Below, piece after piece: positions 26,852 through 39,212 of a stretch of 64,000 nucleotides of DNA (positions within the stretch are counted from its first letter, which is position 1; each line of letters starts with the position of its first letter). The position numbers and the translations under genes are program-made. The stretch comes from Niebla homalea (taxonomy: Eukaryota > Ascomycota > Lecanoromycetes > Lecanorales > Ramalinaceae). Location: assembly GCA_019925105.1 (NCBI GenBank), contig JAHGAU010000024.1, forward strand, positions 124,001-188,000, in the 5' to 3' direction. The notes under the pieces are model-generated. The model saw only the letters and a program-made list of their open reading frames with translations. It searched no databases and was not told where the DNA came from.

Positions 26852-28867
26852 ATTCTATATATATTAATTGGTTTTTTTTTAAATTTAAAGGATTAAGGGA
26901 TTCTTAATAATATTTCTAATTATTAATAAATACGGGATAACCCCGTAATTTATATAAATTTATTTTAATTTTCTTTATCCTTTATTTAATATAATGTAAA
27001 AGAATATATACTCTTTTTAATAAAAAAATTTAAGTAATAATAAAGGGATTAATAATACCGTAATTAATTTTTTAATTTTATATAATAATATTTAACTTTA
27101 CCATTTTTACTTTAAAAGTATTAAGATATGTATAAAATAAAATAAATTATCGTTAATATATTATTAATATTGATAAAAATATTTTAAAGAAAGGGGTTTA
27201 CGGTTATTCTGAGCAACTATATTTTATTTTTATCTTTTTTTTACTTTTTTTTAAAGGAAAAGGTTAAGTTAATGCATAATCGTATAACGTTAATAAGGGT
27301 CCTTCTGGTCTCTTGGATTATTATATAAGTATATATGAATTATATTTTATTATAAGTCTATATTTCTTTTTAAATTAAAGTAAGTTTTAATTATTTATTC
27401 TAATCTTTTTTACCTTCTATATAAAGGAGCCTTAAAAAGGCTACCGTTAGATTAAATAAGTTTTATATCGGTGACCGTTATAGGTTACTAGTGGTGTTCT
27501 TAATATATGTATAATATAATTATTATTATAAATATATTTATCTTAATTCTTTATTTATTTATTAATTTTTTTAATTGGTTTTATTATTTACTTTTTCTTG
27601 CTGTTTATTTTCTTAATTTATTCTTTAATTTTTTTATTAATTTTTAATTGCTTAATTTATAGCTTAAAGTAAAAAATTTATTACGTCCGGTTAACGTATT
27701 ATATAGCCTATAATTATTTCTTAAGAATTTTAAAGACCGGTTTAAATTTCCGTAGGTAATTTAAAACCTAATTGCCATTTAAATAACTTTTAACTTAATA
27801 ATTTACGTTTTAATAAGAAATATCTCTTTAAGAGATATATACGATTATTTAAGTTTTATTAAGGAATCTTATTTTCGTTATCCTTATTATTAAAATATAC
27901 GGTTTAATTCGGTTATTCCGATAACCGTTAAAGAGTTTTATATATTTATTAATATTAAGGTACTTAATATTATTTACGGGTTTTAAAAGATTATTTACCC
28001 GGTATAAAATAGTCTTTAAGACTAACTTTATATTTCCAGAGAATATATATAATATTCCGGACTAAACTAAGGAATTTTATTTATAATATATAAATCAGTC
28101 GCTTAAAATTATTATATAAGATTTACGGTTTAATTACTTAAGATAATTCAATAAAACTTATAATTCGGTTGTGTTTAATTACTTATATTAATTTAATAAG
28201 TTTTATATTTCGGTTATTATGGTTATTAATTATTAATTAATAATTTTATATTATTTAAGGTAATTAATTTTTTTTTCTATTTTTTTTTAATTACTTTAAT
28301 TTCTTTTATTTTAAGAAAGCGTTTTATATTAATATATAAATTAGAATTTTTTTAATAATAATTTAAAATATCCAGTAATAGATACGATTATTTTCTAATT
28401 AAGGTTTAAGCTTATCATTAATATAAGGGGTATTATTATTTTTTTATAATTAAAACGTTTTAAAAAAAGCAATCATTTTTCTTTATTTTTTTATTTTTAA
28501 TATCTGATAATTTATTAATACATATAAACGAGGTCCCCGTATTAATTAAGGGTAGTAATAAAAATATCTAAATAAGGGTACTTAAAGGGGGATTACTTAA
28601 ATACCCTTATTTTTCTCGATTTTGATATTTATTTAATAGGTAAGTAATAATTGGAAATATTCTATGAATATATATGGATTTATAGCCTATTATTCTTATT
28701 ATATATATATAATATAATGATAATAAAGGTCGGTTCTTTATAATATTTTTATAGTTTTTATTATTATTAATTAAGAAAAAAACATAATAAATTATTTACG
28801 CTTAAATCGTATAATTAAACTAAATTCCTTAATATATATAAGCAGAGAAAAACCTTCTTAAAACCTT
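26852..28867. other. RIP-degraded unassigned sequence, about 2 kb
   Basis: No RNA gene or complete frame is visible. Plausible relic frames can be drawn on both strands (for example plus strand near 27,700-28,250), but I cannot name a domain. A better-kept patch at 27,260-27,490 and an imperfect inverted repeat around AAATAAGGGTA at 28,560-28,640 are the only structured parts. Probably old transposon remains. Confidence 0.4.
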
Positions 28868-29114
28868 AAAAAAAATGAGAAGGGATAAAAAAGCAAAAAT
28901 AATAAAATAATAAATAACAATAAAGTATAATTAAAGATAAGCCGCAGTTTTTATGTAAGTTAACAAAACATAGGTTTTTTACTATAATAATTCGTTATAC
29001 CCTCCCTTTTTAAAGTATATATATCGATTCCACCTTTAGTTAGCCCTTTTGGTATTTCCACTCCTCCATGCACCCATCCGCAAGTTTAATGTCTTCCATG
29101 CTCTCCCCCTTTCC
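28868..29114 (-). mobile_element. Unclassified ~248-bp element N, copy 1
   Basis: This is the reverse complement of 46,216-46,464 along its full length. It is flanked on the plus strand by AACCTT (28,862-28,867) and AACCTC (29,115-29,120), a 6-bp direct repeat with one RIP-type difference. On its own strand it starts GGAAAGGGGGAGAGCATGG and ends in CATTTTTTTT. No terminal inverted repeat, LTR-type ends or poly-A tail. The first ~95 bp (29,020-29,114) are nearly free of RIP. Confidence 0.75.
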
Positions 29115-29120
29115 AACCTC

Positions 29121-29583
29121 TTAATTTAACAGGTTAACGGATATAATTTATAAATATATAAACGTTATTAAATATAAGGTTATAGGTCTTAAGCTTTTTA
29201 CTTCGTTAATGTATGTTAAGCATAGTTATTACTTGATTTACTAGTAAATTTAATATAAAAAAGATATTGCCTATATTAAAGGCTAAAGGATTCGGTGGAG
29301 ATACAGTTGGATTTAATGGATTGGGTGGATTTAATGGATTCAGTGTATTAATCCATGGATTTATAGGTAATGATAAGATTCTTCGACGTTTAAGTAACGC
29401 TGTTAACGGTTAAGAACTCTTATAAGTTAATTAAATTTTATATTAATAGATCCTTTAATAATTATTAATAAGTTCGCGGCTTATTTATAAGTAAAGCCTA
29501 AAAGTAGGCCTATATAGGCCTAAGCTAAGCTTTTGGCTTAAGCTTAAACTTAAGCTATTTATAAAGGTATTCGGGTAAGTATA
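29121..29583. other. Unassigned tract with short repeats
   Basis: No gene seen. It contains imperfect tandem repeats of GGATTTAATGGATTsrGTG (29,287-29,365), which show little RIP, and a strong palindrome cluster at 29,505-29,560 (TAGGCCTATATAGGCCTA followed by repeated AAGCTTAAGC-like units) just before element D. Confidence 0.6.
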
Positions 29584-29588
29584 TTGCT

Positions 29589-30844
29589 TGTCAGGGAAAA
29601 AGACGAAGTGCAGGTATTGAGGGTGGAGTGGTAACTGCCTCCATTGCAACTATGAACGGTGTTGCTAGATATATATACGTATGTTAAGACGTTAGGCTAC
29701 TTAGGCTATTATAATCGTTAATACTATAAACTATAATAAGATATTCGCAATACCTGTTACTTATACGTAATAAGTACCTATAAAAAATAAAAAGCCGACG
29801 TCCACGTCGGACTATCTATTATAAAATATTATAAATTTTAATAACCTCAGTAATAAAGGTAATTAAGAGTAAGCCCCGAATATATAAATAATATTATTTA
29901 AGTATATAGTTATTAATAAGTAAGGTAAAATAAACGGTAATATTAACGAGAATTAAACGGGACCGTAACCCGGGAAATAATCGTAAATTTTAAGCGATTG
30001 GATTTAAATTAAATTATTTAAAAACGAAATCTCCGTGGTTTTACCGGGTAAGTATATATCCTTATTACCCTTACTTATATCCTTTACTTTTGCTTTTAAT
30101 AATTGGCTAGTTAAGCCGTAAGTATTATATATTATAAACTAAATAATAACTTATTTTTACCGTTACGGTAATATATGCTCCTTATATGGTCTTTGTATTA
30201 ACCGTAAAACGTATAGGTATTATAAAAGGTCCTTATGCCGACTTTATAGCGTATAGTGGTAAGGTCTTTATACCGACCCTGTAACGTATATTTAAAGTAT
30301 CCTTCTCTGCCCGTTATGCCTGACTTACGTTTTTATCGACCTTTAAATATGAAGTCTTTATTGCTCGTTATAAGCACTAAGTCCGGAGGTGGGTTAATGG
30401 CTGACTGCCGTGTCTATAAGTCTTCGAAAGTGAGGAGTTACTGCAGGAAAGCGTATTATCCACTAGTTTATTACTCTAGGTATAGGTATACTACGTACAG
30501 CATATAGTCCGTCACTAAAGGGTACCTGGAAGTCGGTAGTTCATTAAGCTAGGTGCTTTGTGTGCACCACAGTCTGCCGGTGGTTCGGTAAGGGTATATC
30601 CATGGTCCCTCTTATGTATAACGATATAAGTAGAATCGAAAAACAGCTATTGCTACTATTTATCAGGGAAAAAGACGAAGTGCAGGTATTGAGGGTGGAG
30701 TGGTAACTGCCTCCATTGCAACTATGAACGGTGTTACTAGATATATATACGCATACCAAGACGTTAGGCCACTTAGGCCACCATGATCGTTAGTACCGCA
30801 AACCATGATGAGATATTCGCAGTGCCTGCTGCTTGCACGTAATA
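29589..30844 (-). mobile_element. TRIM-like LTR element D
   Basis: A 1,256-bp element with two 184-bp LTRs (29,589-29,772 and 30,661-30,844) and a perfect 5-bp TSD TTGCT (29,584-29,588 and 30,845-30,849). On the minus strand the LTR starts TRTTACGTGCA and ends CCTGATA. Two bases further in is TAGTAGCAATAGCTG, a RIP-altered TGGTAGCAATAGC primer site like that of the C elements, so the element reads on the minus strand. The 888-bp interior has no gag or pol. The open stretches at 30,256-30,507 (plus) and 30,544-30,759 (minus) match nothing I know. Confidence 0.88.
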
Positions 30845-31136
30845 TTGCTATTATTATTACCGTTAGCGAGCTCATTTTCTATATTATATTCTAATAATAT
30901 AAATTCATTATTAATAGTTTTTTACTTCTTCTTCCTATTCCTCGGCGGGTTTATTATTTTAAAGTTTAAGAGGGCTTTATATTAGGGAGCTGAATGTACT
31001 CCCTCAACCGGTACGGTATGGGACGGGATTTAATTATAGTCTTCCTATACCGGCCGGTACGGTATAGAGGTCTCTCCCGTTCCCGTACCGTACCTATCCC
31101 GGCGGTATAAGAACGGGAAATATTAAGAAACCGGTA

Positions 31137-32097
31137 TTTTTTATTAATATATTAATAAGTAAGATTTAATGAATTATTTAGTATTTATAAGTTGAATATT
31201 ATTATTTAATAATTTAAGGTTATACCGTATTTATTATTATGCTTTTTCATGTACTTATTAATATTTATACTATTATACTTATTATTATACTTATTTTAAT
31301 TATAATTTAATATTATATAAAAAGCCGCCCTTTTAATAACTTAACTACTTATACTTAAGTTAATAATAATTAATTTTTTAACCAAGATAACTATTAAATA
31401 TATAGGATATTAAATACTTTTAATAGTAACTTAATATATCCTTTAATCAAAGTATTAAATTTATTAACTATTAAACTTAAATATATTCTTATTAACTACG
31501 AATCCTTCTATATAATAATAACGCGCTTTATATAAATATAAGTTAAATTAATTACTTTTATAATAATATTAGCTTTATATTAGTTAAGTTTAAATCTATT
31601 ATTATATATTCAAAATATAAAAGAAGGTAAACCTCGTTAACCTCTTAAAGAATAATTAAAATAACGGATTAAAAGCGTATATCTTAACTCAAAGGGCTAA
31701 TATATATAATTTCTTTAATTAAATGAAAAGAAAGTATTTTCTTAATTAAGAAATCTATATTCTTTTAATATCTTTTAATCTTAAATAATACTTTAATTAA
31801 AAGAATTATATTAATATTAACGCTTATATAGATATTCTTAATTATAATTTATTATTTTATTTAAAATATAGCTTATACCTAATCTAAAATATCCTTATAT
31901 TATAACCTATATTTATTATCGTTTTAATATTAAAGATTATCTTTTTATTTATCAATTTATAATTCGCTTTTTAAATAAGGTTTTTTTTAAAAAGTTTATT
32001 ATTAATTAACTTTTTCGTTATTTAATTAATACGTGTTATCTTATAAATTAGAATATAATCTAAATTAAGAATAATAAAATATAATATAATAAGTAAT
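31137..32097. other. Interior of M1 left of C1, RIP-degraded
   Basis: About 960 bp inside the left inverted repeat. It would be expected to carry part of a transposase if M1 was autonomous. A plus-strand reading can be followed near 31,600-32,050, but no MULE motif (such as the DDE region or CCHC finger) is recognisable. No other feature seen. Confidence 0.4.
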
Positions 32098-32102
32098 GGA
32101 TT

Positions 32103-34147
32103 TGTTATGTGCACTGTGCGCATGCCAAGACCTCTACGGACACTAAGGCCCAAAGGGGTATAGCGGACGCCCGGTGCTTGGTGCATATACTTATATTACG
32201 TATTTTCATAGCTAGATAACTACTTATTATATATATTACATCTATATTTTACCTTAATACTCTTAGTACTTAATAAATAATAGTAATAGCTTACGGTCAT
32301 CTACGTTTATTTATAGTTTAAGTATAGCCTTTAATATATTTATTATTAAGAATAACTACGTTATAGCTTTTATAATAACCGCGTTAAACAGACCTTTTTA
32401 ATATTTAACTTATTAATCCCTTTAAAAGGTATTTTAACGATATTATCTTATTATTTTATTCATTATCTTATATTAAATAACGGGTATAATATTTATTTAA
32501 GAAAGATATTATAACTTTAATTATTAAAGTAAAAACCTTTATTAAAAATAGTTAACGAATCCAACCTTATTAAGATACTTATTAAATCGATCGTTAAGTT
32601 AAATAAGACTATTATAATTATAAATACGTCTTTTAATATGAAATTTAATAATTTTTAAGAAAAAATTACCACTTTTAAAGCTTATTTATTTTATAATAAG
32701 TAATACCGCCGTAAGGATTCTATCTCGGAATTTCTTAATAATATATTTTAATTATTAAAAAATAAGCAAAAAAAGAAAGATGATAATAAACGATATTATA
32801 TTAAAGAAGTCGGCTATTTTAACGGTATTAATAACGTTTATACCTTTATTAATCGGCTTTAAATTATGGGTAATATTAAAGGCGATAAAATCATTCAAAA
32901 GTATATTGCTTTAAGCTTTATAAAGCTTAATAACACAAATAAAGCCTATAATTAATAAATATTTAAAATTATAAATAAAACTTATAATTATCTTATAAAT
33001 ATAAAATCAATAAATCCCTTAGTTTTTATACTTATAATTCAGTTCGGAACCCCGGAATATTAGCTCCTTAAGCAATTTAATTATTTAAAATATATACGTA
33101 AAGACGCCGTAAACAAAAAGTCCGTAACTGCGTTCGTAAGCCGGGTAATAATTATAATTAAACGATTTAGTAATATCTAGCAATAAGCTTTTAAGCTTAT
33201 ATTTATTTACTTTAAAGCGGCCCTATAAAATACCCTTTAATTCCCTTATAATTAAGAAACCTTTATAATTTATATATAGCTTTAATAATCAGTATAGTAT
33301 AACTAATATCGCTATATAAATAAGGTAATATTACCGGCTTTATTATTAAATGCCTTATTATAAGTAATATCTATATATAATAGGTTTCGCTTTAAGAATA
33401 ATAATAAATACCGTTTAATAAGCGGCTTTACTTATAAAGTACTCCCCGTACCGGACCCCTTAAAGGTTTACTACCTCCGCTATAATAATAATAACAGTAA
33501 CCTTACCCTTGAATCTGATAATAAGATTAAATTCTTACTATAAGATAAGTACGTTAATATATATTAGGTAGATAACCAGGCTTACCTTTATAATAAAAAG
33601 GGTAATATATAATCCTTTTATAACCTATATTGGAACAATATTGTTACCACGGCCACTAAGAGCTTAAAGGGATATTTACTTGGTTAATTTACGGATATCA
33701 CGGATTTAAGCGATTTAACTCTTAAAAAATACTCGTATCTACGATTATTTCCCGGGTATATTATTATTATTTCCCGGCTTATAGTTTTTTTAGGTTTTTA
33801 ATATTCCTTTAACAATTAGCCTTAATATTTAATAATTATTATTTCCTTTTACTTCTTTAATATATTCAGCGTTAAATACATTTATTCTTTAGCTTTAAAG
33901 CCGCTCTTAACAATAAAGACTTTAACCTTACCGTTATAACGAAGGCGTTATGGTTTTTCTTTTTATAATATCTTTATTATATATATTATACGTATGTTAA
34001 GACCTTTACGGATACTAAGGCCCAAAGGGGTATAGCGGCCGCCCGGTACTTAGCGTACATACTTATATTACGCACCTTCATAGCTAAATAGCTACTTATC
34101 ATATATATTACACCCATATTTTACCTTAGTACTCTTAGTACCTGACA
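32103..34147 (+). mobile_element. Gag-only LTR element C1
   Basis: A 2,045-bp element with two 173-bp LTRs (32,103-32,275 and 33,975-34,147) and a perfect 5-bp TSD GGATT (32,098-32,102 and 34,148-34,152). The LTR starts TGTTATGTGCAC and ends CCTGACA. Two bases after the 5' LTR is AATAGTAATAGC, a degraded form of the TGGTAGTAATAGC primer site kept in C3. The 1.7-kb interior has one frame and no room for pol. It belongs to a family with C2 (39,213) and C3 (47,226). Confidence 0.9.
32540..33690 (+). pseudogene. RIP-degraded single ORF of C1 (gag-like)
   Basis: A plus-strand frame can be followed with stops only at likely Gln and Trp positions: ..GDKIIQKYIALSFIKLNN.. near 32,885-32,935, and PVPDPLKVYYLRYNNNNSN near 33,445-33,500. 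The last motif recurs in C2 as PVPDPLKVYHFRYDNNNNN, and the following VNIYQVDNQA is identical in both, which argues for a real protein. Its place directly after the primer site suggests gag, but I recognise no zinc knuckle and cannot name the family. Confidence 0.6.
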
Positions 34148-34152
34148 GGATT

Positions 34153-34560
34153 TTAAATAAAAAGTAAAGTAAGCACTAAAAGGAGAAATTGTTAACTTAT
34201 GTAATATTTTAATAAATTTTAGCCCCGTATAAATTTATGCTTTTTCTTAATTTAATATAAAAAAATATTATTTATTTTAATCCTTTTAAAAAAAGATAGA
34301 ATAACATAGAATAATAAGTATAATTATTTACCTTAATTTTAATAAATATACGGCCTTTTATATTTATTATTATACTTATCCTTACTATAAAAATAATATT
34401 ATTAATTACCCGTAAATTCTATATTAAATTAAGTTTAATTTAACTTAACGTAAAAAATATTTTTAACTTAAAATTATATAAAGATAATATTAAATTATTA
34501 AAATATTAAGAAAGGATAATATATTAAATTCAATTATTAGTTAAATTATTTATATGAACG
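34153..34560. other. M1 interior between C1 and LINE-3
   Basis: About 400 bp of AT-rich, RIP-degraded sequence with no recognisable coding, RNA or repeat feature. Confidence 0.4.
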
Positions 34561-37500
34561 GATAATTTGAAGAGATGGCGACGAACAAAGGGACCCCAGA
34601 GGTCCAAAACGATACGTATACGTATAACTTTTATAATAATAAAGGAAGTATATTAAGTATGATAAGTAAAAGTAACGTAATAGTTAAAAATAAGGTAATA
34701 AACGGGTAAATAGCTTATATTAATAGAAACGGCGACGATACGTATAAGTAATATAATAATAATAAGCCGGATAATACTTAAAGTAAATAAAGAAATTAAA
34801 GTTAATAAAATACGTATATTAAAGCGTATAAAACGCGTAATAATAATATAGAAATAATAAATAAATAAAAGGGTAAAAAGGCCAGTATAATATTAATAAT
34901 GAAAAGTATAAATAAAAGGAAAAGGTAGAAAAACGGTAATAAAAGTATTATTAAGGATATATAAAAAGGAAATAAAACTAATAAAAAAAATAAAACCTTA
35001 AAAGACCAAAAGTAAAAAACGGAAATAATATATCGCCCGATAAATAAAGGTAAAAGGGCGGTAAAAAAGGCAATAAAGGCTTTAAAAGGACTTTTTATAG
35101 TAAAATAAAAGGATATTATATTAGAAACTTAATTAATATTATAAGTTAAATTAAAAAGCGTAAAAAACTTCTATATAAAGATAAGAATAAAGTTAAAGGA
35201 AACGGAGCGCTTACGGGGCTTTTAAGGGGCGGGAATAAAAATATTAATAAAAAATAAAAATAACGGTTTAAAGTTAAAAATATAAAGTAAGGATATAAAG
35301 GCGGTAACCTTTTAAATAAAAAAAAATTAAGCGATAAAAGTAATAAAAAAGGTACCTATGGTAAAGAATAAAAGGATAACGGAAAAAAAAAAAATTATAT
35401 TAAAGAAAATAAAAATAATAATAATCCGTTTATTTAATAATAAAGAAAAAAACGCAATTATGGAAGTAAACCCGTTATAATTAATAAAGGCTTTTAAGGT
35501 AATAACGGAATTATTAATAAAATAAATTATTATAATATATAAATTATAAAGCAAAAATATCCTTTTTAATATAATATTTTTAAAGGTAAAAAAAAGCTTA
35601 AAAAAGTTTAAAACTTAAATTAATAAAGGAAAATATAAGTTAATTAAGGTTTTAAGGTAATTATTTATTATTATAATAAATAAGATATATTTATTATATT
35701 TTATAAAAGCCGAAAAAGAAATTATATTAAAGAATATAAAGAGGGAGAATACGGTTATTTACTTAAGGCTTAAAATTATTAATTATAAACTTTTTCCGGT
35801 AATAAAAAGAGTTAATTCCTTAAGATATATAAAGAAATACTTTACCGTTATATTAAATATAACGTTAATAAAAATATATAATAATGTCTTAAATAAAGGG
35901 ATTATTAAAAAAGGTTTTCTTAAAATAATTAAGTTATAAAATAAAACGGCGGATATTTATTAATATTTTAAATATTAAAACTATAAATATATTATTATAA
36001 AATATTTTAATATTATAAAGTATATAGTTTACGTTAAAAGTTATAATATTTATAAGTATATAAAGTTAATAATTAAAAGATTTATAAAAAATACGTTTAA
36101 ATACGTTACGTATAATAAGGAAGGATATTTAATATAGGATTTTAAATATATAATAAAAACCAGGAAAATTAAACGTAAGGAGACCCGGATAGCCGTAAAA
36201 ATCTAATAATATAATATATATAGAATTAATTTAACGGGTTAATTAAAGATAACCTTAAAACGTAAACTTAATTAATTAAATGATAAAAGGTAAATAATAA
36301 TAACGGATAAAGTAAAAAAAGGAAATTCTTTATAATCTTAATTTTAAGGGTTAACCGTTTTACGTTTTTAATAATAATTAAGAAAATATTAAGTTAAAAA
36401 ATACTTAACTTTAATAAGAAATCCGTAACTTAAATAAATATAAATAAAAAGTTTTTATAAAGGTTAATATATAATATATTAACGCTTTTAAGAATAATAT
36501 AATATAACGTCTATAATAAAGGAATTAAATAATAATATTAATATTTAAATTTAAAAAAGTTAAAAATATTAATATTATAATAATATAAAAATTATCGTAT
36601 AATTTATATATATATTTATTTATTAACTTAAGAAAAGGATTTTATTTAACCTTTAAAAAGGATAAAATAATCAGAATATATTTCTTTATAAATAAATAGT
36701 TTAACATAAATAGTTAAGATATTATTTATTACGGTAAAAACCTTTATATATTCTATATTATAAAAGAAAAGGACTTAAAAAGCGATCTTAATATTTATAA
36801 CGTATATAACCCGCCGTTAATTAATAAAGAAACATTATTTATAATATTATTATTTAAAGAGATTTTAATTACTTTAAATAAATATATATTACTTAAAGAC
36901 TTTAATCTATATTATTATATATAGAATAAAGAAAAATATACGATAAATTATATTAAATTAAATAATTTATTAATAATTATTATTTAAGTTAACTTTTTAT
37001 TATTAATATTATAAAAATTTATTACGTAAAAGATTATAAGTTTAAAACGACGATTAATTTAACCTTTAATACGGAAGGGGTTATTAACGCGGTTATGATA
37101 TATAGGTTATAAAAGGACTTAAAATATAATTCGGATTATATACCGATATAAATAACTTTAAATTAAACCGTTAATATAACCCTATTATTACCGGTAAAAA
37201 GGACGTAAAAAACGGTTAAGGAAATAAAGGTTTATATAAAAACGGAAAAAACGGTAATATAATTTACGGATTTCCATTAATTAAATAATAAAAATTAAAT
37301 TAACCTTTTTATAAAGTAAATAATAAAAATGTTAAACGAAATAATTAATAAGATAATCTTAATAATAAAGTCTTCTTAAAGAATTAAAACTTATTAAAAT
37401 AAAAAATATATAACTGCGATTATAAAGGTAAAAAGGTTAATAAAATAAACTTTTAAATATAAAAATCAGGAAATACTTAATTAATTAAGGGTTATTTAAA

Positions 37501-37875
37501 AGGAAAAGGAAAAAATTATTAAAAAGGTTAAATAAATATACTTTCGGTTTACGGTATATAATTTAACGGTTTTACCTTATAATATTTAAAAGTTAATAAA
37601 ATATAATAAAGAAGAAAATAAGAAATTAAAGTTTATCTTTAAATTCCCGTTTTTTAAAAGATCTGATAATATATTAATTAATATCTTTAATAATAAAATC
37701 AAGGCCCTTAAAAAAGCATTTTTCCCCCCTTTATTAAAGGTTAACTTAGATAATATTGACGGCATTATATATCTTAATTTTATATTAATAAATAAAATAA
37801 TAATGTAAGATATAATAATTAAAGCGATTAATAAATTAAAGAAAAATAAAGCCCCGGGATTAAATAAGATCCTTA
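34561..37875 (+). mobile_element. Tad1-like LINE, copy 3, 3'-truncated and diverged
   Basis: The start (ORF1 ATG near 34,575, reading MATNKGTPEV) aligns with LINE-1 and LINE-2, and the homology runs through ORF1, endonuclease and into RT as far as KLKKNKAPGLNK (near 37,830-37,865). There the alignment to 14,230 and 20,370 ends. It is less similar to copies 1 and 2 than they are to each other, so it is a separate subfamily or an older insertion. The missing 3' end is unusual because LINEs normally lose their 5' end, so a later deletion or insertion is likely. Confidence 0.8.
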
Positions 37876-38247
37876 ATTAACAAGATCTTTAGGATTAATA
37901 ATTAATATATTAAATAAAATAAAACCTTTTAAGTTAATATTTATTAAAACGCGTTTTAAGAAACTTTTGATATGTATTAAATAATCCTTAATTTCAATTT
38001 ATTAATTAATCAAAACTTAAATAACCGGCTTTACGTAATAAAAGACTTAAACTCATTCTTAAATAAAAATAATACGTTTAATAACCCTATTAATAATAGA
38101 TTAGAATAATATATAATATATAGTAAATTTGTATTAATCTTTATACCTATTTAAGTTATTAATTTATAATAACGTCGTTTTATGATTATAAAGATAAAAT
38201 CTTAATTTAATAAAAGTAATTATTTTATAAGTTATTAATTTTATTAT
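37876..38247. other. Unassigned tract between LINE-3 and SINE-like copy 1
   Basis: About 370 bp of AT-rich sequence not matching the LINE 3' half or any other element here. No feature seen. It ends in the 13-bp TSD of the next element (38,248-38,260). Confidence 0.4.
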
Positions 38248-38260
38248 AAATAACCCGGGA

Positions 38261-38995
38261 AGGGGCGAGCGCGGCGAAATGGCATTTTTGCGTGCAGAAG
38301 ATAAATTATAGAATAATTAAATATTTTAAGGGTAAAGGACGATTTCATTAAGAGCCCTTAAACCTTATCCGGTAAATTACGTAGTTAATATAGATAAAAT
38401 AATAATAAATATCCGACGATTTACTTTTACTGATACCTATAGTTAACCTTAAATAAGCTTAATTACCATATAAAACCAATAAAAAAAAGTTATAAGGATT
38501 TAACGTTAAAAAATTAAAGTTAAGATTAAATAAGGTTAATTTAAAAAGCTATATAATAAAATATTTAAAATAAAATTCCGGTATTAAAAAAAATAAAGTT
38601 ATATAATCGGGGCCGCCTTCCTTTAATTTAGCTTAATATTATTATTAAATCGTTACCGCGGACTATAATATTAAAAAATAAAGGATTCTTAATAAAAACA
38701 ATAAATTAAAAATTTAAAATAATTATTAATCTTAATTGGGTTAACGTAAAAACTCGGTTATAATATTAAGGTAAATAACTATTAAAAAAAAGGTTTTTAT
38801 TTAAATCGGATTAATATTTTTAAAGTAAATTAAGGCTAAATTAGCCAATTACGGTTTTCTTTTCTTTTTTAAATTAAAGCGATAAGTTTAAAATAAATGT
38901 AAATATTAAAATAACCGTAACCTAGTTACCAGTATTATAGAACGCCGAAATTAACTTAAAGTAGCTAGACTCCTGTATAAACAAATCAATCAATC
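38261..38995 (+). mobile_element. SINE-like element, copy 1
   Basis: This 735-bp element is flanked by a perfect 13-bp TSD, AAATAACCCGGGA (38,248-38,260 and 38,996-39,008). It begins GGGGCGAGCGCGGCGAAATGG and ends (ATCA)n. The last ~60 bp before the tail (AACGCCGAAATTAACTTAAA.., then CTAGA) match the 3' end of the Tad1-like LINEs in this window, while the rest is unrelated to them. This is the layout of a SINE that borrows a LINE's 3' end and machinery. It is long for a SINE and has no ORF. Confidence 0.82.
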
Positions 38996-39008
38996 AAATA
39001 ACCCGGGA

Positions 39009-39207
39009 TATTCTTTATAATATTTTTACCGGGGTTAATTATAAGTATTACTTTTTTATTATTAAATAATATTATAATTATTAAAAATACTTTTACTTTA
39101 TAACTTTTTTAATAAAGATATTAATTTATTATTATAAATAAAAAGAAAATTAATTAAGTTAAATATATAAGGATTTAAAAGTTAATAATGAAGACTTTAA
39201 GGATTAA
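39009..39207. other. M1 interior between SINE-like copy 1 and C2
   Basis: About 200 bp, AT-rich, no feature recognised apart from the A-run that serves as target of C2. Confidence 0.4.
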
Positions 39208-39212
39208 AAAAA

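Noticed and set aside
30256..30507. 83-codon frame inside element D, better preserved than its surroundings
   Set aside because: Tyr- and Ser-rich with no match to gag or any known family, and on the strand opposite to the element's primer site. Treated as non-coding interior of D.
30544..30875. Two minus-strand frames over the D right LTR
   Set aside because: They run through the LTR and stay open only because this LTR escaped RIP.
35327..35554. 75-codon minus-strand frame, hydrophobic
   Set aside because: Antisense to LINE-3; Ile/Phe-rich composition is typical of AT-rich shadow frames.
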